Below, in pieces: positions 11,964 to 23,718 of a DNA stretch of 64,000 nt. Origin of the DNA: Marsupella aquatica (taxonomy: Eukaryota; Marchantiophyta). The notes under the pieces were generated by a model. It saw only the letters and a list, made by a program, of their open reading frames with translations, was not told the DNA's origin and made no database searches. Position 1 is the stretch's first letter. Each line of letters starts with the position of its first letter. The DNA lies in NCBI GenBank assembly GCA_973895155.1, contig OZ316891.1, positions 9,114,001 to 9,178,000 on the forward strand, in the 5' to 3' direction. The translations under genes were made by a program, and so were the position numbers.

Positions 11964-14900
11964 TCAACCAGCTATTAGTTTAGCTGCGGCTTCAGTTCCT
12001 TCATAAATCTCAAGAACGACATTCGGGGGAGGAACTTGGCTTTGAAGAGGCTCCAGGACATAAGCTATACCTGAGGCAGTTGTCATTATGTTTCCAGGGA
12101 GGATCGGCTTTGAAGTAAACTGATTCACCAAAGAGGTCAAGTGGGAAGTCCGAGGAGTAGAATCCGGTAAAGTTCCTGTGGAAGAAGTAAAATTAGGAGC
12201 AGAAGTATTTAGGGTAATGGGAGGTTCAGATCGTGGAGATGGTGAGCTGTACTCTCTTGGCTCTTCATCATCCTTGAACCATACTTGTTGTAAAGCCTTT
12301 ATCTGCTCTAAAATCTCCTTCATGGTAGCCAAATAATCTTCAAGCTTATCTCCATAGTCCTGAGAGATCTTAATGACAGTGGCAAGGCAAGTAGGATTGG
12401 GTACTTTTACAAAGTACTCTCGAAAGAGTTCTGTCTGAACCAAATCTCTACCTCTGGTGTTCAGGAAAGGGTCTAAACAATCCACTAAATCTTCTAGACT
12501 CTCAATGGCTTCTTCCTCCTTACTCCTTTGTCTTCTCTCCTTCAGCTGGTCTTCACAATCTCTGAGTCTATCAGACTTCTCCTTGAGGTCCTTTTCCATT
12601 CTCTCCACCTTAACCTTGTTGCCGGCTGATTCAATCACTTGCTCGAAATGGGATATCAGCTCTGAAACTGGCACACCTGCTATTCGGGTCATCTTGGACA
12701 GATTCTTCTCCATGATTCCCATCTTCACTTGCACTGCTTCTATCTCCCGTTGGATCAACAAAAAATGGCTCTGAGAAGACTTTGAATGCGAACCGGAAGT
12801 GGGAGTGGAAGTGCTGACCGGTTGAACCGGATTTCCTCCTAAAGTAAGCTTTTGGCGCTTCGCCGGTTCAACAATTTGTATCACTGGCTCCTCCTCATCC
12901 TCCTCAGAGTCCTCCAACTTAATGGACTCCGGATCAGGCACTCCATAAAGAACATAGCTATTCTTGGTTCCCAAAAGATTCTTCTCCTGTTTGAACAAGA
13001 CTCCCGCATGGGCGTAGAGATGGACCAAGTAGGAAGACAGAGGATTGGCAGACTTCCCAGACAAACTGGTTACTAGCTTCTGAAGAATCTCCATAAAGAT
13101 AATAACCCAAGAAATGGCCTTGCCTTTGAAGAGAGAAGCGATGGCAGTACTTCCAATTCTCTGTGTGACACGTTTGGGCTTCTCAGGATGCAACAGGGGA
13201 ACTAAGAAAGCAAGCACTCTTCGTAAGTCATCGTGTACACACTGGTTGTCAAACACTTGTCAAAGAGCTTAAGCGGCTTTTCTCCCCAAAAGACTACCTA
13301 ATACCTGCTCCATATCATACCAAGGTCACAAAGGATTGACAAAACTTCTGAAATGTGTCTACAATGTCTAATCACTCCATACATAAGTAGTTTTCAACTC
13401 TCCACTTCTAAAGAGGTAGTCCCCTTGACTACTTTTGTACTCACATCCTTCCCCTCTTCTCTACTCCAAGGATCAGCAAGGGGGATCTCCGCTCCAAGCT
13501 GTCACCTTAGAGTCTATTCTCACACAAACACCCAAGAACCCAAAGTACTTTCCTCTTCTAGCTTAAGTTTCCTCAAGACCCTCAAAGTAGTGTTACCCCT
13601 CAACCTTGCCCCCCTGGTCTTGGTTTGGGTCCACACATCCTCTTTGAGCTCTAGAGAAGGCGCCTCTATGTAAGGACTCTTCCTCTTGTTCTTACTTTTT
13701 GTTAACACCACACACCAAGCAAAGTACTTTCCACCCTCAAGCTATAATCCTCTCTAAGTCTCAAAGTAGTGCTATACCTTAACCTTGCCTCCTTGGCCTT
13801 GGTTTTGTACTAGCACATCCCCTTCAAGCTTAGACCAAGATTACATCATAGCATGGACTCTTCTCTTGCTCTCATATACTTCAAATGCACTCACACTTAA
13901 TGGTCACAATGAAGATTGGCAAGTCTCCTTTTATTGCATCACCTTTACAACAAAAGTTCACTACACATTCTCCACACTAAGCATGGACCACCTCTCCCTT
14001 CTCAAGCTTAGCCCTACCTTGACTAGGTAGAGATTCCACTTAAGAGATGAGACTCCCGGTTCCTAACAAAGGAAAACTTTCTCCTTATATACTATTCTCC
14101 TTCCACACCACACCAAGCTTGACCTGGGGTCCAACTACTCCTCCCCCAAGTCCTCCTAACACATAAAGTCCAACTCTATAGTTTGTAGCTCACTCTACAA
14201 CCTATTGCTTGACTCCTTCCAAGCCCTAGAATATGCCACACATGAGTTGCATGCTTTGACCTCCAAACCTGCTCTCACGTATGGTCCTCCTCAACAGCTT
14301 CCCAACCCACTTGAAATCTTGCAAAAAGAGTGAGTGAGTCTCAAGTTGTGTCATGTCAAAGTTGGCTCCTTATTTACTAGTTCTTACTTACTACCCCGAC
14401 CTATCAACTTACTTTCCTTACCCTAACGGCCTTGCACCTTTACCCTGAGACTCTCTTCTCCATGTATCCTAACTTGGGTGACACGGGTGCAAGAAGTGTC
14501 GGCCTAAAAACCTGGTCTTACTTCCCCATGCCGACTCCCATTTGCAAGCTATGGGGACCCCCTCGTGGCCTCCACTAAAAATATATTTGAGTGATTATTT
14601 TTCTGGGTTTCCACCTTCACCAAGGGGTGCCTTACCTTACCGTAACTCAGCACAAAAAAATTTGGGCCCCAACGGATACCCCTAGCCAAAGTTATGCCCA
14701 TTCTCCCAAGGCCTATTTTTGGTGTAAAGCAGGTGTAAGCGGCGATCCGATTACACTTGAACCTTACACGCCCCTTATGGGGATTCCACGTGTCATGAGG
14801 GGAGAGTACTCTCATTATACTCACGTTTCTTCTGAAGAAGATTGATAAGGACACCAATTTTTGCAGCATTTTCCTCTCTCTTGAATTCAATCTGAAACGG

Positions 14901-16752
14901 CAGCATTCTCTATTGGATCGAATGACAGCAGGTCAATTGATAGCTCAGCCAGGTCTACAGCACCCTTCTCAGTCCACCTCCATAGCCATCCAGCCTTGCA
15001 AGTGATTCAAAATCGCAGCAGAATTTTGCAGCAGCCATAGCCCACCAATTCGCAGCTTTGCAGCACAGCAGCAGATTCGAAGCATAGCAGCTGATTCGAA
15101 GCACAGCAGCAGCAGCCATAGCTTGATTCCTTCTCAACAACTAGCTCTATTCCAATCACTTAGCCAAGCAGGTCTCTCTTCTCAATTTCGTAGCTGCCCA
15201 CCTCTGCAATTTCGCAGCTAGCAGCAGCATCCATCAAATTCAGCAGCATCAAGGCAACAGCCAGCCAATTCTCATGAGCATCTCATGCCTGATTAATAGC
15301 AGCACCTCTAATCTATTGTGCCGCTGCCATAGCAACAAGCAACCTTCCCAATTCAAAGCCAACCTCCCTATTCCAATCAACAGCCATAACTCACAATTCA
15401 ATTTCACAGTAGCAGTTGGGTCAAGTCCTTCTCAGCAGCAGCTAGCTCAATTCAATCCCGCACCTACCTATTCAGATCAAAAGTGGCTTATTTTGATGAG
15501 CACCAGCCCTTCAATTAGCCCACCTCGTGCATTCCTGCCCATGTCGTGCTTGCCTGACCTCGTGCTAGTCTGGTCGCAGCCACGTCGATGCATTTTGACA
15601 GAAAAATTTCGTTTTCCTCTTAGGAGAAACAATTATACTGGCCCCTCTTGAAGGCCATGCCATAATTCACTCAAATGTCCAAACGTACTTCTGAGCACAT
15701 TTCTGGAATCCTTGGACATAGGACTCACTCCTAAATTTATCAAACTCTCTAAACACTCCATAACGACTGTTCTAAAAATACATAAGTTTGACCATATCTA
15801 TTAAAGCGCATTACTATTCCCAATCTTTGAGGTGTTCCCAAAAAGTAACAAAAGGTGACAAATTATTTCTGAGACAATCCAGGGATATTATGGTCTATAC
15901 TAAACTCAATTATAACCTCGAACCCACAAAATTTACCCATTGGCTATTTTCTCCGGGGCCCGCTAGTTGGTTATTTTAATTTCTATCAAAATACTCACAA
16001 CTCCTAGGTTGAGACCCCACTTGACTTCATACTTTTTCAGGGTTCCCTAGGGACCTCCCATCACCCATGGGAGAAATATCAGCCAAAAATAAGATGTCAG
16101 GTGTCGGGTCATTTTCCGGTCTCGATTTAGTCGCCTATCCTAACTAAGGGTTGAACGTTTGCTGCCTACCAAAATCACATTACTTATCCCTTTACATTTG
16201 CTTAGAACAACACATTTTCTCCCTTCCATGATTTCCTACTAGCCTTCCCTAGTGACTTAGGGTTGCAAACCCTAAGTACTTTGCTAACACTACAACAACT
16301 TTCTTACTATTCCTTGTACAAACAACAAAAAAATTGACAAGTTCCTTACATACCCTATATTGAGCCGGTCCACACTGGTTGAGAGTCCAACCTTCCTTGG
16401 TATCCATCTTCCCAGCAAAATAATCAGAAGTGAGGTTCTCTCCTCTAGGGAGCAGACTAGTGCCATCGGTGCTCACACCAAGAGCTTTGCCAACCACTTC
16501 CTTCGTCCACAACTTTGGTTGGGCTCTGATGGTATTGGTGAACTCGCTAGGAATCTCTCCAGTGAGTAGTTCACAAAGCACGTCCTCGCTTTGCCATGCC
16601 CAAGTTAGGAGCGACAAATTTCTACATCCCATCTTCTCAAGATCGACTCTCAATTTCTCTTTCTCTTCTGGTCCGGTTGGGAGTTCAGGCCGTAGGGGCT
16701 TCAGAGCGATCGGCAAATCTTTCCTCTTGGATTTCCTCACTTTGCTCTTCAC
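11964..16752 (-). CDS. unclassified transposon-type protein with coiled coil, two exons
   Basis: Two minus-strand reading frames join through GT-AG sites in the same phase: exon 1 is 16354-16752 (133 codons, frame open to an alternative GTG) and exon 2 is 11964-13241 (425 codons plus stop). The 3.1-kb intron runs 13242-16353. Exon 1 is basic then helical (KSKVRKSKRKDLP; LLTWAWQSEDVLCELL). Exon 2 begins CVHDDLRRVLAFLVPLLHPEKP, continues with an acidic run (LEDSEEDEEEP) and a long Lys/Glu-rich coiled coil (near 12.5-12.75 kb), and ends in a Ser/Thr/Pro-rich tail. The style is that of putative plant transposon proteins found in large plant retroelements. I recognise no catalytic domain. The reading frame stays open immediately upstream until it meets the gypsy LTR at 16766, so the true 5' end was probably cut off by that insertion. 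Confidence 0.45.
13242..16353 (-). other. long intron or inserted repeat DNA
   Basis: Sequence between the two joined frames. Plus-strand DNA at 13.35-14.5 kb is C/T-rich (unit-like words around CAAAGTAGT...CCTTGCC recur near 13.58 and 13.76 kb). 15.0-15.26 kb is rich in GCAGC and GATTCGAAGCA repeats. No coding frame can be supported. It may be a single long intron or an old insertion that happens to leave splice-like ends. Confidence 0.4.
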
Positions 16753-16765
16753 GGGGGTAGATCTC

Positions 16766-17201
16766 TGTTAAACACTAATTCTTACCTACGATTAACTCAA
16801 CTTAACCCTTCTCTATTCATTCACGTTTGTATTAACCGATTAATCGTCCAACAACAGGGTAATCTAGTAAATCATTTTCATATTCTGAACATGTAATTTC
16901 TGCTGAATTTTCTTCAATGTCTACTTCTTCTTTCCACTTCCTGGGTAAAATCGTTAATACTAATCCTTCCCTGTATACAATTTCTATAAATCCACACCAC
17001 TCACGATAAGTGAAAATACAAATTGGAATACTCTCTTCCCTTAACCAACGAGTAATTAGGTGCGAACCAATCGAACAGATGCACAGTTCAATTGGCCTGA
17101 GCCTAATTAGTGAGGAATTCTTCCTATCCTTGTCGCTAGTATTCATACTTCCAGTGATTGTGATCTGATTAGATCCAATCATCTCATTGATACTCCCACC
17201 A
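16766..17201 (-). repeat. LTR (3' side of gypsy element)
   Basis: 436 bp, TG...CA, highly similar to 20468-20909; the visible differences are scattered substitutions and a 6-bp indel near 16950. The end of the gag-protease frame (stop near 16832) lies inside this LTR. Confidence 0.8.
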
Positions 17202-19589
17202 GGAGTTCGATGTTTTTCATCGTCGCCCAAATTAATCTTTTGAGTATGTTCCTCTTCAGTGGCACTCCAGCTGATGACTTTTTTTGGAATATTTTTCAAA
17301 GTCGTAGAAGCTTCTTCTTCTACTAGAGCGCAATCTTGAATGCCTTGTGGGTTGATGTGATTCAATAAATCACTTCTCAAATCATGATCCATTTTCTCTC
17401 TGGTCATCCCTTGTATGTCGTCTAATTTAACCACTTCCACTTCACTAATTGGTATTAAGTCACGATGACATTTCATATAAGTTTCTTCTTCCTCTTCATT
17501 CAACCCTTCAGCCCAATTAAGTGTACATACCCTAGCCATGGGCGGTGTGCTATCATTGATGGTACAAATCTTGAATATTTCTCCACGATGTTCAATTTTA
17601 ATATAATCTTTGTCTTCGCCCCAGTGTTGCTTAACCTTGGCCTGCCGTAGCCATGGCCATCCCAACAGCATCGGTTGCCCCATGGTAGAATTTGCGTCCC
17701 TCAGAACTACTATGCCCAGATTATACTTAATGTCGGAGATTAACATAGGTAAGTCTGGCACATAGCCTAGTGGGTGACAACTGCTCTGATCAGCCATTAC
17801 TAAATTAAAAGGTGCTGGTAATAATTTCACTTTTCCCAACATTCTATACGTCCGTTCACTCATAAGATTTACTGCAGATCCTCCATCTAATAGAACATGC
17901 TTCAATTTGATTCCCTTTACACTTATTTGGACTACTGCTCCTTTATTGATTAAAGAAATTTTTCCTGCTTGATATAAAGGTACTCCTGGCAATGTTGTTG
18001 GGGTTGTTTTACCCTCTAGCTTTCTTAACACTGCTTCCTTACATTGTGGTGCTAATTCAAATAGCTCTTCTATAGTAAGATCTACCCGTGTTTTTGATAT
18101 AAGCTGCACTAGCTTGTCAGCCATCCTTTTGCTTGCTTCTTCGGGCGTTGCTGGTAGATTGTCATTATCACACGATTGATCCGAGTGTAAATCGTGGATT
18201 GGTTCTTGTTCTTCCAAAATCTCGGTTTCAACCTCAGCGTAGGGTTCAAAACGTGTTAATCGTCCTGGTTGAGGTAATACCTCGTTTTGCTGTTCTCGAC
18301 GAATCCTGTCAGCCACATTGTGTGTCGTCGTGTCCATACGCTGCCAATCAAAAATGGCCTCATTCCCGGTCGGAAGGTCTTCTGGCGCCGACTCTCTAAG
18401 CTGTCCTTGAGATCTAGTTACCACATAAGCCGCTACCTTTACTGTGTTTACCGGTGCTGGGGTTTTTGCTGCAACTTCTTCCTTTTCCTTCATGTGTTTC
18501 ATCCATAATTCGCAATCTGGGCCTCTTATGTGTCCTGTCAGTCGACAGTAAAAACAAATAGGGGGGTATTTGACTCCCCCTTCTTTATATGGCCTCCGAT
18601 TAGGATTTTTGTCAGGATTGTAGTAACCTTGGCTAGCCTCTATACGATCTCCCTCTTGTTTACTTGTTCCTACATGATTGACTCCCACATTTGTTCTTTT
18701 CTTAAAAGGATTTTGGTTACATTCTTGAGTGGTATGCCTTGGCCTCATGTGAATTTTGCAAAATTTCTGGTTACTATTCTCGTTCCGTTCTCTGTTTTCC
18801 TGTCGTTCCTTAATCTCTTTGCTTTCAATTTTAGCTGTTTTTGCCTTACGACTCACTTTTTCCTCATCTTTACTGCTTTCATTTTTCTCCTGATTCAACA
18901 TTTGAGTGATGCCTTCTAATTGTATTAATCTCTTTTCATACTCATCCGCGTTAGAAGCAGGATTTTGTTCTACCACGGTTACTAGACTTCCTTTTACTGC
19001 TTTCCTCATCCAACTAATCCTTTGACCATCTGAGGGTTTGTTTGTTAATCGTCTCATAGTTACTTTTAATCGTCCGATATAATTTTGCACCGGTTCACCC
19101 TTCTTTTGTGTCATGTTCTGTAGTATACTGTAAAGATCTGACTCTTCTTTTGCTCTCCTATAATGATCTAGAAACTCTTTTGCAAAATCAGGCCAGGTTT
19201 TTAAGTGATCAGCGGGAAATTGTGTGTACCATAAATGCTTCCTTGTCCAAAGAACTCGGAAATAGCTCTAATCGTGTTGTATCGTTTTGTTCATGATTAG
19301 CTCTGAGCATCTCCTCAAACCGAGCCAAATGTGTATCTGCATCCTCATCCGATGCTCCTTTAAAAGTTGGTATTTTAACTTGCCGTGTTGCAGTTGGCAC
19401 TATTCTCAAGTTACTTCCGCCTGTAGGTTGAATCTTAAGTCGCTCCATTGTATCTTCTATAACTTGCTCTTCTCTCTCTTGTGCTCTGGATGTTTCAATT
19501 TTGTCGTTGATTTCTACTCTTGGTCTACTTTCTTGAAAGGCTTCAAATTCACTCTCCATCTCTTCTTCTCTAATTGGTGTTTTACCCAT
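16832..19589 (-). pseudogene. gypsy gag-protease polyprotein, frameshifted
   Basis: The gag N-terminus is 19209-19589 (VKIPTFKGASDEDADTHLARF). The rest continues in another frame: about 19.23 kb gives WYTQFPADHLKTWPDFAKEF, then the long frame 16832-19114. One nucleotide of frame is lost near 19232, so gag is interrupted. The long frame contains the gag core (VQNYIGRLKVTMRRL), a Lys/Glu-rich linker, a zinc knuckle CFYCRLTGHIRGPDC (C-x2-C-x4-H-x5-C) and an aspartic-protease-like block LLDGGSAVNLMSE, in which the usual D-T/S-G is D-G-G. No RT motif follows. The last roughly 120 residues are read from the LTR. The broken gag makes this copy inactive. Confidence 0.7.
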
Positions 19590-20467
19590 CTATCAATTGT
19601 ACTTAATCAAGATCAATCAACCATCATTCACAACTTCAAGGTAAAGTCATTTCCAAAAATTTGTTGCAATTGAATAATAATCCGCGTTCTCAGTGCATAC
19701 AAGATTGCTACCATCTCCTTTACTTAACTGCGACTATGTGCTCCATTGGAACAACATCTATTCGCTAATTGTGGGTGTATAATCCTCTGGAGTCATCAAC
19801 TTCGTCTCGAAGCACATCGTTAGTAGCTGGGCTAACAAATAATACTCGAAACTATCCTCCTTGCACCATAACATACAACTTTTGCAAGCTCTTGTATTCT
19901 CTTTAAGCTTTATACTCAGCCGTCTAGTAATCCTACCAATTTGGAGTGCGATTGCTACTGGATACTCGTTGCGATTCCATCGACACCATTCCAACACTCT
20001 CTTTAACTCAACTTTCTTCTTTGGAAGTCGACTTGGTATGCAACACCTCGGCAGATTGTTACTGGGCACCATTATCACTGCTGTTGAAGGTCTTGTGTAG
20101 ACTGAGCCAAGGATGTGTTTCGCGTCTACAAACTCCCCACACTCCGTTACGTGCTTCTCGTATCACCAGTTCGGTCTCAGCCGCGGTGGTATGCACAATC
20201 AGTATGACGTCTCCTCTTCTAGCATTGTTTTCTCCGCTTATCAAGTTCTTGTACTCTTCTTCATTCAGCGTCGTAATAATGGGCAGTTCCGCGTCTTCAT
20301 TAAAATAGAATAATGTCCAAAATTATTTCCTCTCACTCATTTTTTTTCTTCCATTGAACTCACTTCTTGATCTGTTTCCAATCGTTTCTTGGTTTGGACT
20401 GCAAGTACTAGCAGCTTCCTTCTCTAGGAACCCTTCAAAGAGGCATTCCCCAATATGGTCGCCAAAA

Positions 20468-20909
20468 TGTTAAACACTAATTCTTACCTACGATTAACTC
20501 AACTTAACCCTTCTCTATTCATTTGCGTTTGTATTAACCGATTAATCGTCCAACAACAGGGTAATCTAGTAAATCGTTTTCATATTTCAAACATGTAATT
20601 TCCGCTGAATGTTCTTCGATGTCTACTTCTTCTTTCCACTTCCTGGGTACAATCAACTCAGTTAATACTAATCCTTCCCTGTATACAATTTCTATAAATC
20701 CACACCACTCACGATATGTGAATATACAAATTGGAATACTCTTTTCCCTTAACCGACGAGTAATTAGGTGCGAACCAATCGAACAGATCCACAGTTCAAT
20801 TGGCCTGAGCCTAATTAGTGAGGAATTCTTCCTATCCTCGTTGCTAGTATTCATACTTCCAGTGATTGTGATCTGATTAGATCCAATCGTCTCATTGATA
20901 CTCCCACCA
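20468..20909 (-). repeat. LTR (5' side of gypsy element)
   Basis: 442 bp, TG...CA, pair of 16766-17201. It keeps the same open frame as the coding end of the element (20534-20854 on the minus strand), because the C-terminus of the polyprotein is encoded in the LTR. Confidence 0.8.
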
Positions 20910-23632
20910 GGAGTTTGATCAATTACTTATGCTACGAAGTAGATCAAGAAAGGCTATTTGTAAGTAGAATGTCAATTCAACAATTACTCCGTTATGCTGC
21001 AGGTGTATGATAATTAGATTGTCATTCTCAAAACACACACACCTCAGCCAGACTCCACTGCTTATGAGTTGTCTGTTGGTTTGATTCCGTAAGGTGTTAC
21101 TCCTCAACGTGTTCACTCTGAGTGAATTAATCCTCATTCATTCTTGCGGTTGGAATATGACCGTCTTAACATACTTCTGTCTAATCCTCGGTTTATAACT
21201 TTAACAGATTCAACTCTCTTTATAATTCTGATTGTCTTACTCGATCTTCTCTTTAATTTTCCCTCTCCTCAATTCTGAATCCCTTCACTCTCAATTCTTA
21301 ATCTCGTAGTCAATCACCATCTCTTTCTGTAGACCCTCTCAACAAGGTACTCATCCACGAATAATTCATTAGGTTGTGTCATAATGATTTCTTTACTTCT
21401 CAACATCGAAAATTCTACTCACATCTAAGTAGGGAACACTTAAACAGATCTACTGATCATCTTAAGGAAAGTCTGGCTTCGCCTTTCAATCAGATTACCT
21501 ATTGCAAAAGTGACACCCTGTTCTACGCTCTTGCCTGTCTTAAATACTATCTTCCGGCAAAATTATCGGTCTTCAAACTGTCCGACTAACAAAAATAGTT
21601 ATCTAACTTACTAATCGAACATAACTGCATAGCAGTTAATAAACTGCTATTTTCCGGTTACTAAACCGCAATCCGTAGTTTCCAGTTGGTATACTCTGTT
21701 CAACTAAGACTACTGCATCAAACATCTCTGTAAGCGATTGGTGGTTGGAGTTGTGGTTTCTGAACTGCCAACTGTTAAGCTTCTCAATTCTTATGTCACA
21801 TGATAAACATTCAATGGATCTTCCGGTTCACTAATGTTCCGAAAAACGATTACTCGTTCAACGGCGATTAGCCTCCAGCAGTGACATTGTCGTTGATCGA
21901 GTTCTCGTCCCAATGTCAGGTTCCACTTTGATGACATGACTCCCTTGCAAAATTCTTCAACAGCTTCTTGAGTAGTCAACTGTTGTTGGAAAGTTTCACC
22001 ATTCATGCCGAAAAGCTGTTGCCCTACTTCATTCCATACTCGGCAGTCTCCCTCCCTAAGGCGGATCATAAATCAAAACATGGGCTTCCCCTCTCCTACG
22101 AGCTTGCAAAAATGAGTGCCTCGATCCCTACTGAAAATGTTCGATCGTTCTTCTCTCCTTTGCCTTCATTGTCTTGCTTTCACCCCCAGAGCGCAATCTC
22201 TGTCGTCTCCTAGCTTGGTATCGCATCCTTCATAGCAAAACCCTAATCCGGTACCACTCCAAATAGCAAAAATTGTCGTGCCTTCTAATGTTAGTCTCCC
22301 ATCCATCTTACTAAACTATTTCCACCTGCCACTGATCCCCTTAAATGCTTGATCTATTATCTTCCGCTTGACGTTTCTCCACTAATTCTACTTAATTATT
22401 TCCTTGGTTTACAATCTCTCCTTGGCTTTCTCCGCGGGTGGAGCTCTCAAATTCCTCATGACGGCTCAACCAGATTCACACAATCAGTAGCCGGTTCAGG
22501 GCAGCGGCCGGTTCAAACGTCAATCCCTAACTGACAAGCTTCCTTTACCAAGAACGAAATCTAACTAATTCCCCAGCCTTCCCTCCACAAGTAGGAGTAG
22601 GCTTCCACCTCACACAAATCCGTCAAATCTCTCTTATACCTTGCACTCACAGATTACTAGAAGGGTCCTCTCCTCCGGACCAAAGATCCTCAACCAGACG
22701 GAAGAGATTCCTCACCCTAGCGTGTTAACTTGCTACCCACTCGGGAGCTCAAGACTTACTTCGTTCAGCCTTGAGAGTTGTGGAAAGAGAGAGACCAGTT
22801 CAACCACTTTTGGTCTTCGAGGTGGTTGTGAAGCGTTTCAGAACTTATGGTTTTACGGTTCAACCGTTCGCTGTAGCGCCATCCTTTGCCGGAAAGGACC
22901 GGGTCTGAATAATGTTGAAGCCAGCCTTATCAATCAGGGAGGTTCAACCGGATTTCCTCCTCTCAAACCGTCCACTCTTTTCCATAGCAACTTTTAGTAC
23001 CTTTAAGCACTCATAATGGATTAAATGGGTTTAAGGTATGGAAGGTTGTGCTTTAAGGGGCAAATTTTTTTTAATTTCCCTTCATTTCTCCTCTTACCAA
23101 ATAACCACCATCTCACAAACAATGAAGAGATGTTGTCAAACAACAAAATCTGACTCTCAACTAAAAGGAATGGAAGAGGAAATGGTGGCTCAATTATTTG
23201 ATTTTGAGCTTCCACATGAGAACATCTCCAAGACTTGAGATTTTTGCATGAACTATTGTCATTACTTAGTCGTTTAGACAAAATCATTCAATATGTTCTT
23301 CCTAATCAAAATCTCTTCCCCCCCCCCCAAACTCAAATATTGATTACTTGTTTGTTGAGCCAATTTTTGCCAGCAATTTTACTTACAAATGTTGTTGGTC
23401 GTTGCCATTGTGATCAAGTTTCTTTCAAAGCTTTACATCCTCTTCTTTGTTGTGTCCAACTATGCTCGTTTTTCAAGTGACCCGAGCTCCACTTTGCTAA
23501 AAGAAACAAAGGCTCTCATAATAGACCTAGTTTTGATAGAGCTAGCATTGGACATCATTGTCAAAAGAATAGGTTTTGTAATCACAAATCTCAAAGTGGG
23601 AAAGAGTTCTAGTTCTTCCCCCAACTCGTCTG
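20910..23632. other. unclassified repeat-derived DNA
   Basis: Pieces resemble DNA at 11.9-12.9 kb (GGTTCAACCGGATTTCCTCC near 22940 and, on the opposite strand context, near 12825), which suggests parts of one outer element split by the gypsy insertion. Short ORFs such as 21791-22069 (-) have no recognisable domain. A C-tract lies near 23320. Confidence 0.35.
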
Positions 23633-23718
23633 CAAATTTCACAATTTGCTACATATATCCCTGGATAGAAAACCCTTGCAACGCTCTAATGTTGTAAGCA
23701 ATGCAAAACAAGATTGTT
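23633..23718. repeat. second copy of dispersed repeat
   Basis: Shares about 85 bp with 9720-9806 (ACAAATTTCACAAT..., AAAACCCTTGCAAC, AATGTTGTAAGCAATGCAAA). Class unknown. Confidence 0.6.

Larger units (their letters stand above)
16766..20909 (-). mobile_element. non-autonomous Ty3/gypsy element (gag-protease only)
   Basis: Two direct repeats of 436 and 442 bp bound 3.27 kb of internal DNA. In plus orientation each repeat starts TGTTAAACACTAA and ends CTCCCACCA, that is TG...CA. The element reads right to left: next to the right LTR is a primer-binding-like word TGGCGACCATATTGGGGAAT, then gag, a zinc knuckle and a protease-like domain, and then directly the left LTR. Reverse transcriptase, RNase H and integrase are absent, so this resembles the TR-GAG class of non-autonomous plant elements. 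A matching 5-bp target duplication was not seen (flanks ATCTC and GGAGT). Confidence 0.75.

Noticed and set aside
17465-20313. Many plus-strand ORFs across the gypsy element
   Set aside because: They are antisense shadows of the gag-protease frame and LTR and have no domain.
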